NCBI GenBank assembly: GCA_944387865.1
Contig: CALXGN010000010.1
Location: 1 to 64,000 of the forward strand
Origin: Scatomorpha stercorigallinarum
GTDB taxonomy: Bacteria; Bacillota; Clostridia; Oscillospirales; Oscillospiraceae
DNA: 64,000 nucleotides
Direction of reading: 5' to 3'
In this document: piece after piece, positions 51,301 to 58,725 of the stretch
Layout of the letters: each line of letters starts with the position of its first letter
Position numbering within the stretch: the first letter of the stretch is position 1
Translations under genes and position numbers: made by a program
Notes under the pieces: model-generated
Told to the model about the DNA's origin: nothing
The model's database searches: none
Seen by the model: the letters and a program-made list of their open reading frames with translations, nothing else

Positions 51301-51877
51301 GCTGCAGCGGGGTGTGGTCAGCGCCGACCAGGTCGCCGTCGAAGATGCCCTTGTCGAGGGCGTCCTTCGCGGTGTTCAGGCTCCAGCTGCTGCCGACGTA
51401 CTCGTCGTTGCGGCCGTAGCCAACAGCGCACAGAAGCATCTTGGCCCACTGGTAGCCGGTGAGCTGAGCCTCAGGCTGGAAGGTGCCGTCGCCCATGCCG
51501 TCGATGATGCCCTGCTCAACGCAGTAAGCGATGTAGCCGGCGGACCAGCGGTCGGCAGCGACGTCCGTGAACGGGGCCTTGGTGCAACGAAGGCTGTCAG
51601 CGTCCTTCGGGCCAAGCTGCATGTAGGCGATGATCTTCGCCGCCTGCTCACGGGTGTAGGTGGTCTCGGGGCGCAGGGTGCCATCGTCGTAGCCTTCGAT
51701 GATGCCCAGGCCGACCATGACGCCAACGGCTTCGCTGTAGTCAGCGCCGACGTCGGCCGCATCCTTCAGGGTGTCGACCTTGTTGCCGGTATAGGCAGCA
51801 GAGGCACCCACGACGGTGAGGCTCAGCACAAGCGCGACCGCGAGCAGAAGGCTCAGGGTCTTCTTGAGAGTTCTCAT
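48326..51877 (-). CDS. S-layer homology domain surface protein 1 (switch OFF here)
   Basis: An 1183-residue exported protein. Signal peptide residues 1-28 (LSLLLAVALVLSLTVVGASA). Two clear SLH domains follow: ~35-85 (VMVGLGIIEGYDDGTLRPETTYTREQAAKI) and ~100-155 (FTDVAADRWSAGYIAY...GDGTFQPEAQLT); SLH domains hold proteins on secondary cell-wall polymers. Residues ~175-1183 are a long beta-rich ectodomain. Residues 1-173 are identical to the protein at 53292 and the rest is a diverged homologue. AAAGGAGGAG precedes the ATG. No promoter is found between this gene and the recombinase stop, so it should be silent in this orientation except for read-through. Confidence 0.93.
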   Translation of the reverse strand: MRTLKKTLSLLLAVALVLSLTVVGASAAYTGNKVDTLKDAADVGADYSEAVGVMVGLGIIEGYDDGTLRPETTYTREQAAKIIAYMQLGPKDADSLRCTKAPFTDVAADRWSAGYIAYCVEQGIIDGMGDGTFQPEAQLTGYQWAKMLLCAVGYGRNDEYVGSSWSLNTAKDALDKGIFDGDLVGADHTPLQRQQAILYAFNALTSVGVVVYSPSLGDYILRYTEFADRATMEGTLGEKVYGLKSVEGIIVDNEGMGNSKTRVSVQNKYEVDKTTTGEKADVEVAANTDIDMMYHAAKIWYTSGGAIYVIDKATVTALTCNNITSSAVAKLEKSTTVDKTIGTDYGYDYYEYNFVDNGSLGTAGVSFYYDLGTLGVRSETRETTVIYDNDGKDDVMANSDIINDIKDLHNRDTVVYIHTNSTVDKTNEAWHVYPISTTTGTVKDYSKTRGTITMADDTVLELSVFVKDNIWDVIKRNAVVALRLDTHGHVIDANAQAVRVIGYFTGTSRVTSAHDAWFHDWTYAAQFVDVTTGEPIEVPVTNTVANQLERTATNNNTNGYYDITTAVYNKTALTSATELFESNNIYASAYALKTGANNSATFTASSFMFNTTKNNGAEGLKVFYDNDSVKIFVASDRGTDLTVTPYDGVDDMIEKLSDGFTAKEVYLQDIIVSGSYDPSTDAFYADTIFAFEAATASSGYLFLPEDITSAALNDEALGNGLYRFEGAYLNGSAKDTWITVDSNDGYGKGFYNFTVTNGVYSLTAAAPITDYIYDTVKVYKHPTNNMFVFDPVHEGVERQVSSEATIVELREEAGKLIVDSVESLDDFWYSDYSDYANALLQVGYTWNASGVVDVIYVINQKYGTVTAYGNITGEGWTIDAGYENEPVILDHADVDTLDAGATVMADVDWSYLRTGAEDSEVVKYGKATLTGTVVKDSAGNKWVELDLSPLAPHGVYNINLNIKDVYRKVTFVNSLTDFTPYIIEGTDAEKQIANEYVATLDIGEKVKLAFVRADAKNLSATYSIENGVKDVVGTKTFSASGDNFWTDEFVPAVDKVSVKSIDAKITLKLDSDSGAVQYFSLANDAAVNASESFTVTAGNKFNVALKYNGDKSALAAVGEQLSKIIVGGVNVSSQESAADAAAADKVFTYLDITGLTTVTVNADGSNDVTVALQSGSWGVDDNT

Positions 51878-52018
51878 GTGGAAACTCCTCCTTTGAATAG
51901 TACCTCATTTCTGAGGCCCGTTTATGCAATCGCCGATGGACCCGGATATCCGTAAGCCGGCCCACCTGCGGCCGCATCAGCATTGCAAGACCCGTCGTGT
52001 ATTTATATTTACACGACG
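51357..52018 (-). repeat. left arm of 662-bp perfect inverted repeat
   Basis: The reverse complement of this stretch equals 53151-53812 with no difference found when read side by side. It covers the recombination site, ~115 nt of 5' UTR, the ribosome site and the first 173 codons. Divergence starts abruptly after GGACGCCCT. Confidence 0.95.
51993..52018 (-). other. left inversion crossover site
   Basis: CGTCGTGTA - 8 nt - TACACGACG: 9-bp palindromic arms around an asymmetric spacer (TTTATATT on the plus strand). On the left only, the palindrome extends to 13-bp arms (GACC...GGTC, 51989-52022). The spacer is inverted relative to the right site, which dictates inversion rather than deletion. 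Confidence 0.85.
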
Positions 52019-52042
52019 GGTCCCCGGGCAGCAGTATGTAGT

Positions 52043-53002
52043 TTATTCAGCAGAAGAGTATACTTTGTCGATTATCTCGCTCATCGCCTCGAACGAGGGA
52101 TGTACATAGGTGTTCAGCGTCACGGAGACGTCCGAGTGGCCGAGGATGCGCGCGAGCGTGGCCGGGTCGCAGCCCCGGGCGATGCAGTTGGTGGCAAAGG
52201 TGTGCCGCAGGGCGTGGAAGTTGATGTCGTTCACGCCAGCGGCCTTCAATGCCGATTTGAAGCGGCGCTGGATACATCGCGGCTCCATCGGCTGCTCCGT
52301 GCCGGTCAGGAGATAGCAGCCCGGCGCGGCGCGGCTCTCTCGCAGGCGCTCGAGCAGCCGCGTGGGGACGGGTATCTGCCGGGCGGAGCTGCGGCTCTTG
52401 GGCGTGTCGAACACAAGGGCCGTCTTGCGCTCGCCGTCGCTGACGTGCAGCCGCTGCAATGTGCGGCGGATGGTTATCACGCGCCCGTCGGCGGAGACAT
52501 CCTCCCAGCGCAGCGCGCAGATCTCGCCCAGGCGGATGCCCGTGTGCATACATAGCAAAATGCCCAGTTCCGCGCAGCCGCCGCGCCCGGCGAGATGGCG
52601 CTCCAGCTTCTCCTGCTCCGCGCGTGAGAGCACCCGCGTTTCGCGCGTCTCCCGCCCCGGCGCGGCGAAGGCGGCCCCCAATTCCGGGCAGCGCCCGTTC
52701 TCCTGGCCGTAGGCCACCGCCGAGCGCAGGATGTAACGTATCATCCGCACGGTGCCCGGCGAATAGCTGCGCTCCGCCTCCGTGAGCAGGCCGGAGAGCT
52801 CGCCGTCCGTCAGCGCGCCGGCCTCCAGCGCCCCCAGCGCCGGGCGGATATACCGCGCCGCGGCGCCGGAATAGGTTGAAAACGTCGATCTCTTCACACG
52901 CAGCCGCAGCGAACCCAGCCAGCAGTCAAGCACCGCGTCGAAGCTCCCGTCATCTAAATATGACAGCTTCTGCCGGCTTTGTTTACAAAAGAGAGTCAGC
53001 AT
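52043..53002 (-). CDS. tyrosine site-specific recombinase inside the invertible segment
   Basis: A 319-residue tyrosine recombinase with all catalytic residues: R157 (HTGIRLGE), K202 (TPKSRSS), H263 and R266 (HALRHTFATN), H289 (LGHSDVS) and Tyr299 (LNTYVHPS). Residues ~18-105 form the SAM-like core-binding domain. The frame is open to 53056, but ATG 53002 or TTG 53008 is favoured because AGCAGGT lies just upstream. Both ends of its segment carry typical tyrosine-recombinase core sites, so it most likely inverts the segment that contains it. It points at the OFF gene and may give low read-through into it. Confidence 0.92.
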   Translation of the reverse strand: MLTLFCKQSRQKLSYLDDGSFDAVLDCWLGSLRLRVKRSTFSTYSGAAARYIRPALGALEAGALTDGELSGLLTEAERSYSPGTVRMIRYILRSAVAYGQENGRCPELGAAFAAPGRETRETRVLSRAEQEKLERHLAGRGGCAELGILLCMHTGIRLGEICALRWEDVSADGRVITIRRTLQRLHVSDGERKTALVFDTPKSRSSARQIPVPTRLLERLRESRAAPGCYLLTGTEQPMEPRCIQRRFKSALKAAGVNDINFHALRHTFATNCIARGCDPATLARILGHSDVSVTLNTYVHPSFEAMSEIIDKVYSSAE

Positions 53003-53105
53003 AGACAATGATTTTACCTGCTTTCTGTGCCTGGCGCACAAGTGTCCGCGGCCCACGTGCGGACGGGGTGCGTATTTCAGTTATGTTACAGATGCCCCCA
53101 CCGCG

Positions 53106-53137
53106 TTGACTGCCCGGGACGGCCGTGCTAATATAAT
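53106..53137 (+). promoter_or_regulatory. invertible outward promoter, currently driving SLH protein 2
   Basis: TTGACT (53106-53111), 17 nt, TAATAT (53129-53134); a perfect TATAAT at 53132-53137 overlaps at 20-nt spacing. The predicted RNA start (~53141-53145) is just inside the right crossover site, so the site's hairpin becomes the 5' end of the message. No comparable promoter faces the left gene. A GTCCGC...GCGGAC hairpin lies at 53044-53064 between it and the recombinase. Confidence 0.8.
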
Positions 53138-53150
53138 GCCGTAAAGGCAT

Positions 53151-53176
53151 CGTCGTGTAAATATAAATACACGACG
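53151..53176 (+). other. right inversion crossover site
   Basis: CGTCGTGTA - AATATAAA - TACACGACG. Same arms as the left site, spacer in opposite orientation. Flanked inside by GGCAT and outside by GGGTC. Confidence 0.85.
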
Positions 53177-53812
53177 GGTCTTGCAATGCTGATGCGGCCG
53201 CAGGTGGGCCGGCTTACGGATATCCGGGTCCATCGGCGATTGCATAAACGGGCCTCAGAAATGAGGTACTATTCAAAGGAGGAGTTTCCACATGAGAACT
53301 CTCAAGAAGACCCTGAGCCTTCTGCTCGCGGTCGCGCTTGTGCTGAGCCTCACCGTCGTGGGTGCCTCTGCTGCCTATACCGGCAACAAGGTCGACACCC
53401 TGAAGGATGCGGCCGACGTCGGCGCTGACTACAGCGAAGCCGTTGGCGTCATGGTCGGCCTGGGCATCATCGAAGGCTACGACGATGGCACCCTGCGCCC
53501 CGAGACCACCTACACCCGTGAGCAGGCGGCGAAGATCATCGCCTACATGCAGCTTGGCCCGAAGGACGCTGACAGCCTTCGTTGCACCAAGGCCCCGTTC
53601 ACGGACGTCGCTGCCGACCGCTGGTCCGCCGGCTACATCGCTTACTGCGTTGAGCAGGGCATCATCGACGGCATGGGCGACGGCACCTTCCAGCCTGAGG
53701 CTCAGCTCACCGGCTACCAGTGGGCCAAGATGCTTCTGTGCGCTGTTGGCTACGGCCGCAACGACGAGTACGTCGGCAGCAGCTGGAGCCTGAACACCGC
53801 GAAGGACGCCCT
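53151..53812 (+). repeat. right arm of 662-bp perfect inverted repeat
   Basis: Mirror of 51357-52018; holds 5' UTR, ribosome site AAAGGAGGAG, signal peptide and SLH anchor coding region. Confidence 0.95.
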
Positions 53813-56800
53813 TGAGAAGGGCATCTTCGACGGCGATCTGGTCGGCGCTGACCACACCCCGCTGCAGCGCCAGCAGGCCATCCTGTACGCCTTCAACGCT
53901 CTCACCGGCGTGAAGGTCGTTGTCTACAGCCCCTCCCTGGGCGACTACATCACCAAGTACGGCGATTTCGCTGACCGCGCCACCATCACCGGCACCCTCG
54001 GCGAGAACGTCTACAAGCTGGCTCAGCCCGTCAAGGGCATCATCGTTGACAACGAGGCCATGGGCAACTCCAAGACCGTTGTTTCCACCGACGACTACAC
54101 CGCTGAGGCTGCTGACCTCCATGTCGCCGCCAACACCGGCCTCGACATGATGTACCACGCTGCCAAGGTCTGGTACGTCACCAATGGCAACGTTGCCATC
54201 TACGTTCAGGATCTGGCGAAGGTCACCACGACCACCTGCAACAGCATCAAGGTCAAGGACACCGACGGCATGGATCTGTTCGTTGGCGACAAGGGCGACA
54301 AGCTCTACGAGTACAACGTTATCGACAACAGCGCCGTTGTTGTTGACGGCGTGAAGACTGCCGACGTCAAGGTTTACGCTCGCCTCAGCAATCTGGGCAC
54401 CCGCTCCGAGGTCAAGAAGACCACTGTTATCGGCAGCGAGGCTGTTGAGAACGACGACATCAAGACCGACATCAGCAAGATCAACAAGCGCGATCAGATC
54501 GTCGTTATCGAGGCCACCAGCAAGGAAGACAACAAGTCTCAGGGCTGGCATGTAACTGCTGTCGGCGCCACTTCCGGCTCCGTCAAGTCTGTGAGCTCCA
54601 AGGGCGTTGTGACCCTGTCCGACGGCACCGTCATCGCTCCCTCCGCTCTCGCCCTCATGAACGCTGCCGAGGTCCGCGACCTCGTTGAGGCTCTGGCTCT
54701 GCCGAACCACAGCGCTCCTGTGTTCGCCTTCGTGCTTGACACCCACGGCGACTACATCACCCTCACCAACAACCCGTACAGGACTGTCGCCTACTACACC
54801 GGCGCTGTCAAGCTCTCCAGCGCTCACGACGCTTGGAGCTCCGACGTGACCTGGCTGGCCCAGTTCGTTGACGTCGCCACCGGCGAGGTCGAGGAGATCC
54901 CCGTCCGCAATTCCTGGGCTATTGCCAATGGCATCATGGGCGCCATCGCTGGCCAGGGCAAGTACTTCGACATCACCGACGAGCTGTACGGTGACGAGAC
55001 CTACGCTCCTGAGGAAGTCCCCGAGGAAGAGCTCTACGGCACCAGCTATGTTGTGACCCTGCCTGGCCTCAACCACGCCACCACCTTCCCGAACAAGGAC
55101 AACCGCGTTGAGGTCAGCTTTACTGATCCTCAGTACAACAATGTCACCTACAACGGCGGCATCCTCTACAACAACGCCAACGTCCAGTTCATCATCGCCA
55201 GCTTCCAGGGCGACGAGCTCGTCATTGACAAGTACACCGGCGTTGCCGAGCTGGTTGCTGCTTACGCCGAGAAGCACAACACTCCTGTGAGCACTGTCAC
55301 TCTCGAGAACATTGCCATGGTCGTTACCCGCAGCGATGCCGGCAACTTCTATGCCACCACCATCTTCGCCTATGACGGCGCTCTGAACGTCGCTGGCGGC
55401 ACCATCTTCTTCCCGACCGGCTCCGACGGCGCTGGCTGGACTGTGTACGACAGCTACTTCACCTATGACTACGCTTACATTGACGGCGTGCAGGCTGGCA
55501 CCATCAAGGTTCCTGTCCCGACCCGCAACTACGAGCGCGGCTTCTACAGCTACGTCATCGACGACAGGACCGGCTTCTACACCCTGACCAAGATCGACAC
55601 CCTCTACGTTGAGTTCGGCGACAGCGCCATGGAAGGCGACGGCACCGGCTACTACCTCGAGGGCCATCCGATGAGCGCCGAGGTCAAGATCGTTGACACC
55701 CGCGCCGACGCCGATGTTGAGGTCGACTCCATCAGCGAGCTGAAGGATCTCGTCAGCCACAACTACAACGACGCCTGGGAGCACACCGTCCGCGTTGCGT
55801 ACCACCTGAACGCCGCCGGCGAGGTCGACCTCGTCTACGTCGTTGACAACAAGTTCGGCAGCGCCGAGGTCACCCTCGACACCACCATGCTTGGTTGGAC
55901 TATCGAGGCCCCCCTGTACATCGACCACACCTTCCAGGAGATTGAGAACTGCATCATCTACAAGGATGACCTCGATGTCACCCTCGGCTACATCGGCGAT
56001 GTTGCTCTCACCGACAAGGGCACTGTGAACGTCTGGTACTCTGTCAACGGCGTTGCCGCTGCTAAGCCTGCCACCGGCACCATCAGTGTTGTTGGCACCG
56101 AGAAGACCGTCAACGTTGCGTTCCCGGAGACCGTTGTTCCCGATAACGCTTCTGTGAACAAGGTCGAGATCACCAAGATCGACGCTGACTGGATCGTTGA
56201 CGCCACTGCCCTGAAGGACTATGGCTACATCCTCGAGTACGGCACCTCCACTGACAAGCTGACCACCGATCAGGATCTGTATCTTGGCCATCCGGACTGC
56301 ACCATTAAGCTGAACAACGCCAACGTCAAGGCTGGCATCAAGGCGACCATCTCCTACACCTACAATGGTGTTGAGAAGACCGCCACTGCCACCTCCACTG
56401 CTGGCCAGTTCACCTTCGTGACCGACCCCAGCACCCTCACCGCTGACGCGAAGGTCGTCATCACCGGCATCACTGCTGAGTACACCGTGACCCTCAGCAC
56501 CCCCAATCCGGCTGCGAAGTGGTCCTTCACCACCGGCGCTGATGACGCCAACAACGACGTCATCTCCTTCACCGCCGTGCCGGGCGTTGCCAAGACCATC
56601 ACGGTTTACCGCCACAATGTTGACGGCGCGAACGATCAGGTCGCTCTGATGAGCACCGCCAACAGCGGCCCCGTTTACTCCAACGAGAACGCTGTGAATG
56701 GCACTGTCAATCAGGCCTTCACCTTCGACGTTATCCTTGGCGCGAACGCGGAAAACATCAGCGGCTTCCAGTGGGTGGCTGAGTCCGAAGCCAGCAACCC

Positions 56801-56816
56801 CGCCGTTGAGGGCTGA
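53292..56816 (+). CDS. S-layer homology domain surface protein 2 (switch ON here)
   Basis: An 1174-residue exported protein with the same signal peptide and SLH anchor as protein 1 (residues 1-173 identical), then a homologous but strongly diverged ectodomain; short islands are conserved, e.g. IIVDNE.MGNSKT, YHAAK.WY, SAHDAW and AQFVDV.TGE. After the shared region its codons favour GTT and GCT far more than protein 1 or the flanking genes, hinting at different history or expression. It is driven by the promoter at 53106 and ends at a strong terminator. Likely a cell-surface lattice or coat protein; glycan or ligand binding is unknown. Confidence 0.93.
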   Translation: MRTLKKTLSLLLAVALVLSLTVVGASAAYTGNKVDTLKDAADVGADYSEAVGVMVGLGIIEGYDDGTLRPETTYTREQAAKIIAYMQLGPKDADSLRCTKAPFTDVAADRWSAGYIAYCVEQGIIDGMGDGTFQPEAQLTGYQWAKMLLCAVGYGRNDEYVGSSWSLNTAKDALEKGIFDGDLVGADHTPLQRQQAILYAFNALTGVKVVVYSPSLGDYITKYGDFADRATITGTLGENVYKLAQPVKGIIVDNEAMGNSKTVVSTDDYTAEAADLHVAANTGLDMMYHAAKVWYVTNGNVAIYVQDLAKVTTTTCNSIKVKDTDGMDLFVGDKGDKLYEYNVIDNSAVVVDGVKTADVKVYARLSNLGTRSEVKKTTVIGSEAVENDDIKTDISKINKRDQIVVIEATSKEDNKSQGWHVTAVGATSGSVKSVSSKGVVTLSDGTVIAPSALALMNAAEVRDLVEALALPNHSAPVFAFVLDTHGDYITLTNNPYRTVAYYTGAVKLSSAHDAWSSDVTWLAQFVDVATGEVEEIPVRNSWAIANGIMGAIAGQGKYFDITDELYGDETYAPEEVPEEELYGTSYVVTLPGLNHATTFPNKDNRVEVSFTDPQYNNVTYNGGILYNNANVQFIIASFQGDELVIDKYTGVAELVAAYAEKHNTPVSTVTLENIAMVVTRSDAGNFYATTIFAYDGALNVAGGTIFFPTGSDGAGWTVYDSYFTYDYAYIDGVQAGTIKVPVPTRNYERGFYSYVIDDRTGFYTLTKIDTLYVEFGDSAMEGDGTGYYLEGHPMSAEVKIVDTRADADVEVDSISELKDLVSHNYNDAWEHTVRVAYHLNAAGEVDLVYVVDNKFGSAEVTLDTTMLGWTIEAPLYIDHTFQEIENCIIYKDDLDVTLGYIGDVALTDKGTVNVWYSVNGVAAAKPATGTISVVGTEKTVNVAFPETVVPDNASVNKVEITKIDADWIVDATALKDYGYILEYGTSTDKLTTDQDLYLGHPDCTIKLNNANVKAGIKATISYTYNGVEKTATATSTAGQFTFVTDPSTLTADAKVVITGITAEYTVTLSTPNPAAKWSFTTGADDANNDVISFTAVPGVAKTITVYRHNVDGANDQVALMSTANSGPVYSNENAVNGTVNQAFTFDVILGANAENISGFQWVAESEASNPAVEG

Positions 56817-56850
56817 TCCCCCGCAACCTTAAATAAAACCCCAAGTTTTC

Positions 56851-56881
56851 CCGCCCCCGGTTTTCCGGGGGCGGTTTTTTT
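56851..56881 (+). terminator. terminator of the right SLH gene
   Basis: CCGCCCCCGG-TTTT-CCGGGGGCGG followed by TTTTTTT, 34 nt after the stop. Confidence 0.92.
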
Positions 56882-56990
56882 GCGCCCGGCGGCAACTTGC
56901 CCCGGACTTGCCTGCTTAACCGCTGCTTAACAGCCTTCCCGGCCCCCTTTCTGCGTCCCTTTTGCCCCGCTTTTGGCCCCAAATGGGCCA

Positions 56991-57019
56991 AAAAAGCCCC
57001 GGGGGAACGCCCCCGGGGC
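56991..57019 (-). terminator. terminator of the XRE-sigma operon
   Basis: Minus strand GCCCCGGGGG-CGTT-CCCCCGGGGC followed by TTTTTT (56991-56995 region), 25 nt after the stop at 57043. Bases 56882-56990 hold no gene. Confidence 0.82.
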
Positions 57020-57042
57020 CCGGCTCTGTGCGTTATCTTGTA

Positions 57043-57399
57043 CTACTTTGCCAATTCCATCAATGTGACCATAGCGTCGAAGTGCCAGACAAGAGCCTCT
57101 TTCTGGAAGCTGGAAAGCCGCGAGCAGTTATCGATATTGACCAAAACCTGCTTTTCACGCACTTTCATGGGCGGCATCCCGCCGAAAACCAGCTCATCGA
57201 GCGACGAGCCGAGGGAGTTTGCGATGTGAACGAGCGTAGCCAGCGCGGTGTTCCCGTTGCACATAACGTACTGCAGCGTAGAGCGCGGCAGTCCCAGCTC
57301 GCGGGAAAATTCCGCCAGCTTCATCCCCCTCTCCCGCTGGATCTCGAGCAAATTTTCCGCAAGATGGTTCGTCCGCTCCATAAAACGAGCTTCTTCCAT
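57043..57399 (-). CDS. XRE-like helix-turn-helix regulator
   Basis: A 118-residue protein with a Cro/C1-type HTH at ~18-70: RERGMKLAEFSRELGLPRSTLQYVMCNGNTALATLVHIANSLGSSLDELV. The C-terminal part (MKVREKQVLVNIDNCSRLSSFQKEALVWHFDAMVTLMEL) is unassigned. The start is placed at 57399 (MEEARFM) because upstream sequence is another gene. It begins 17 bp after the small secreted protein gene, probably in the same operon. Confidence 0.8.
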   Translation of the reverse strand: MEEARFMERTNHLAENLLEIQRERGMKLAEFSRELGLPRSTLQYVMCNGNTALATLVHIANSLGSSLDELVFGGMPPMKVREKQVLVNIDNCSRLSSFQKEALVWHFDAMVTLMELAK

Positions 57400-57415
57400 C
57401 AGCCCCCAGCCTTTC

Positions 57416-57829
57416 TCAAATACCGGTGACGTAGTACTCATACGTCCGGCTGTCCCTGCCGTTTTCATTCTCGGCAAATACTGTGATGAGCACATGATAG
57501 TCGACACCGACTTCGGATTCGAACGTGTCGGCATAGATATGGCCATACGTGTCCTCTGAGCTCATGCCCTCGTCGTCCTCAAAAAGCGAGTAGCACAGGG
57601 ACCACCAGCCGTTATCGTCCTCGAAGATATGGATGCTCTGGCAGCCTATCTTGTCCATGATGCCGTTTCCGTATATGGATGCTTCAACGTAGATCTGGCC
57701 CGGCTCGGCGACGGCGTACACCAGGTGCATGTGTATCTGCTCGCTGGCGCGCGTATCCGCGGCAAAGGACGGGATGGACAGCAGCATTATAGCCGCGAGG
57801 ACAAAGGACATAAACCTGATTTTCTTCAA
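57416..57829 (-). CDS. small secreted protein, unknown function
   Basis: A 137-residue protein with a signal peptide (RFMSFVLAAIMLLSIPSFAADT, cleavage near residue 24) and a mature domain of about 110 residues rich in aromatics and acids (VYAVAEPGQIYVEASIYGNGIMDKIGCQSIHIFEDDNGWW...). It looks like a small beta-sandwich; I cannot name a family. The start is TTG 57829 behind AGGAGGAG. It follows the DUF4367-type gene by 11 nt, so it may be a target or effector of that signalling pair. Confidence 0.7.
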   Translation of the reverse strand: MKKIRFMSFVLAAIMLLSIPSFAADTRASEQIHMHLVYAVAEPGQIYVEASIYGNGIMDKIGCQSIHIFEDDNGWWSLCYSLFEDDEGMSSEDTYGHIYADTFESEVGVDYHVLITVFAENENGRDSRTYEYYVTGI

Positions 57830-57840
57830 AGTGACTCCTC

Positions 57841-58650
57841 CTAACTGTAGCTGTTTTCGATTATCTCTGTTAGCGGATCAATTTCAAGATTTGTAGTGAT
57901 ACTACAGTCGAGGCTGTCCGTGACCCAAACGGCGACCGATTGCCCGGAGTTTTGAAAGACGTAGAATTTGAAGCCTCCAATATCGAGCACGGCTATCTGA
58001 TCGTCGTTTTTCTCATAAACGGCAGATTTTCCCGCCCCCTTGATGGCGGTGAACTGGATGTAATCGTCCCCGCGCATATAGTACAAGGCGTATTGGAATC
58101 TCTCTCTTTCGTCGTCGCTGAAGCAGATCGGCTCTCCCTTGACGAAGCCGGCGGGCACGTCCGGCAGCAGCGTTTCCACGTATTCCGCCGTGAGCTCCGG
58201 GGCCGCGGAGGGCGTTGGCGCCACCAGGCCGGTCTCCGGGTCGCCAAAGCTGAAAAGCTCGCCCGTCCAGCGCGCCAGCGCGCCGAAAACGTCGATGCCG
58301 GCGGCCTGTATGGCGATCATGCCCGAGAAAATGCACAGCGCCACCATCGCCGCGGCGAAAACGCTGCGCAGCGCGCGGCGCGCCCCGCGCGGGCGGGATG
58401 CAAAGCGGCCGCGGGCCGGCATGGTCTCCAGCCGGCTGTGGAACGCCGCCAGCGACTCCTCCGCCGTGGGCATGGCGCCGATGGGCGCTTTGCGGTCCAG
58501 GGCGTCGAGATATGCGCGCAGGAGCGCGCCGTCATAGCTCTCCTCCGTCATCGAGCCGAAAAGCGCGTCCAGGGCCGCCAGCAGCTCTTCCGTTGACATT
58601 TTGTCAAGTTCGCCGGGGGCGGGCGGACAGCCTCCTGAAGGATGATCCAT
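57841..58650 (-). CDS. anti-sigma-like membrane protein with DUF4367-type outer domain
   Basis: A 269-residue single-pass membrane protein: N-terminal cytoplasmic helical region (~1-95), one helix (SVFAAAMVALCIFSGMIAIQAAG, ~100-122), then an outer domain with LLPDVPAGFVKGEPICFSDDERERFQYALYYMRGDDYIQFTAIKG, resembling DUF4367. Proteins of this layout next to ECF sigma genes usually act as anti-sigma factors. The start at 58650 (MDHPSGG) has AAAGGAGGTCGCT; an upstream ATG has no ribosome site. It sits 75 bp after the sigma gene. Confidence 0.72.
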   Translation of the reverse strand: MDHPSGGCPPAPGELDKMSTEELLAALDALFGSMTEESYDGALLRAYLDALDRKAPIGAMPTAEESLAAFHSRLETMPARGRFASRPRGARRALRSVFAAAMVALCIFSGMIAIQAAGIDVFGALARWTGELFSFGDPETGLVAPTPSAAPELTAEYVETLLPDVPAGFVKGEPICFSDDERERFQYALYYMRGDDYIQFTAIKGAGKSAVYEKNDDQIAVLDIGGFKFYVFQNSGQSVAVWVTDSLDCSITTNLEIDPLTEIIENSYS

Positions 58651-58725
58651 AGCGACCTCCTTTCTTCCCTTCACACATCTATGTAACGTAAAGGGCGTTT
58701 TGTTGCAGACGGTACGGAAAAATTT

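Noticed and set aside
48134..51955. 1273-codon open frame on the plus strand opposite SLH protein 1
   Set aside because: Antisense of a well-supported exported protein; low-complexity Val/Gly/Asp composition, no ribosome site or domain. Open because of codon bias. The same holds for 53214-56615 opposite SLH protein 2.
52043..53056. The recombinase as the integrase of the tRNA-Ser element
   Set aside because: It lies 6.7 kb from the element's end on the chromosomal side, inside its own pair of inverted core sites that do not resemble the tRNA sequence; a DNA invertase role fits better.
58660..58725. ECF-type promoter (TGCAAC...CGTTA) upstream of the DUF4367-type gene
   Set aside because: Spacing between the two motifs is about 13 nt, shorter than the usual 16-17; chance match likely.
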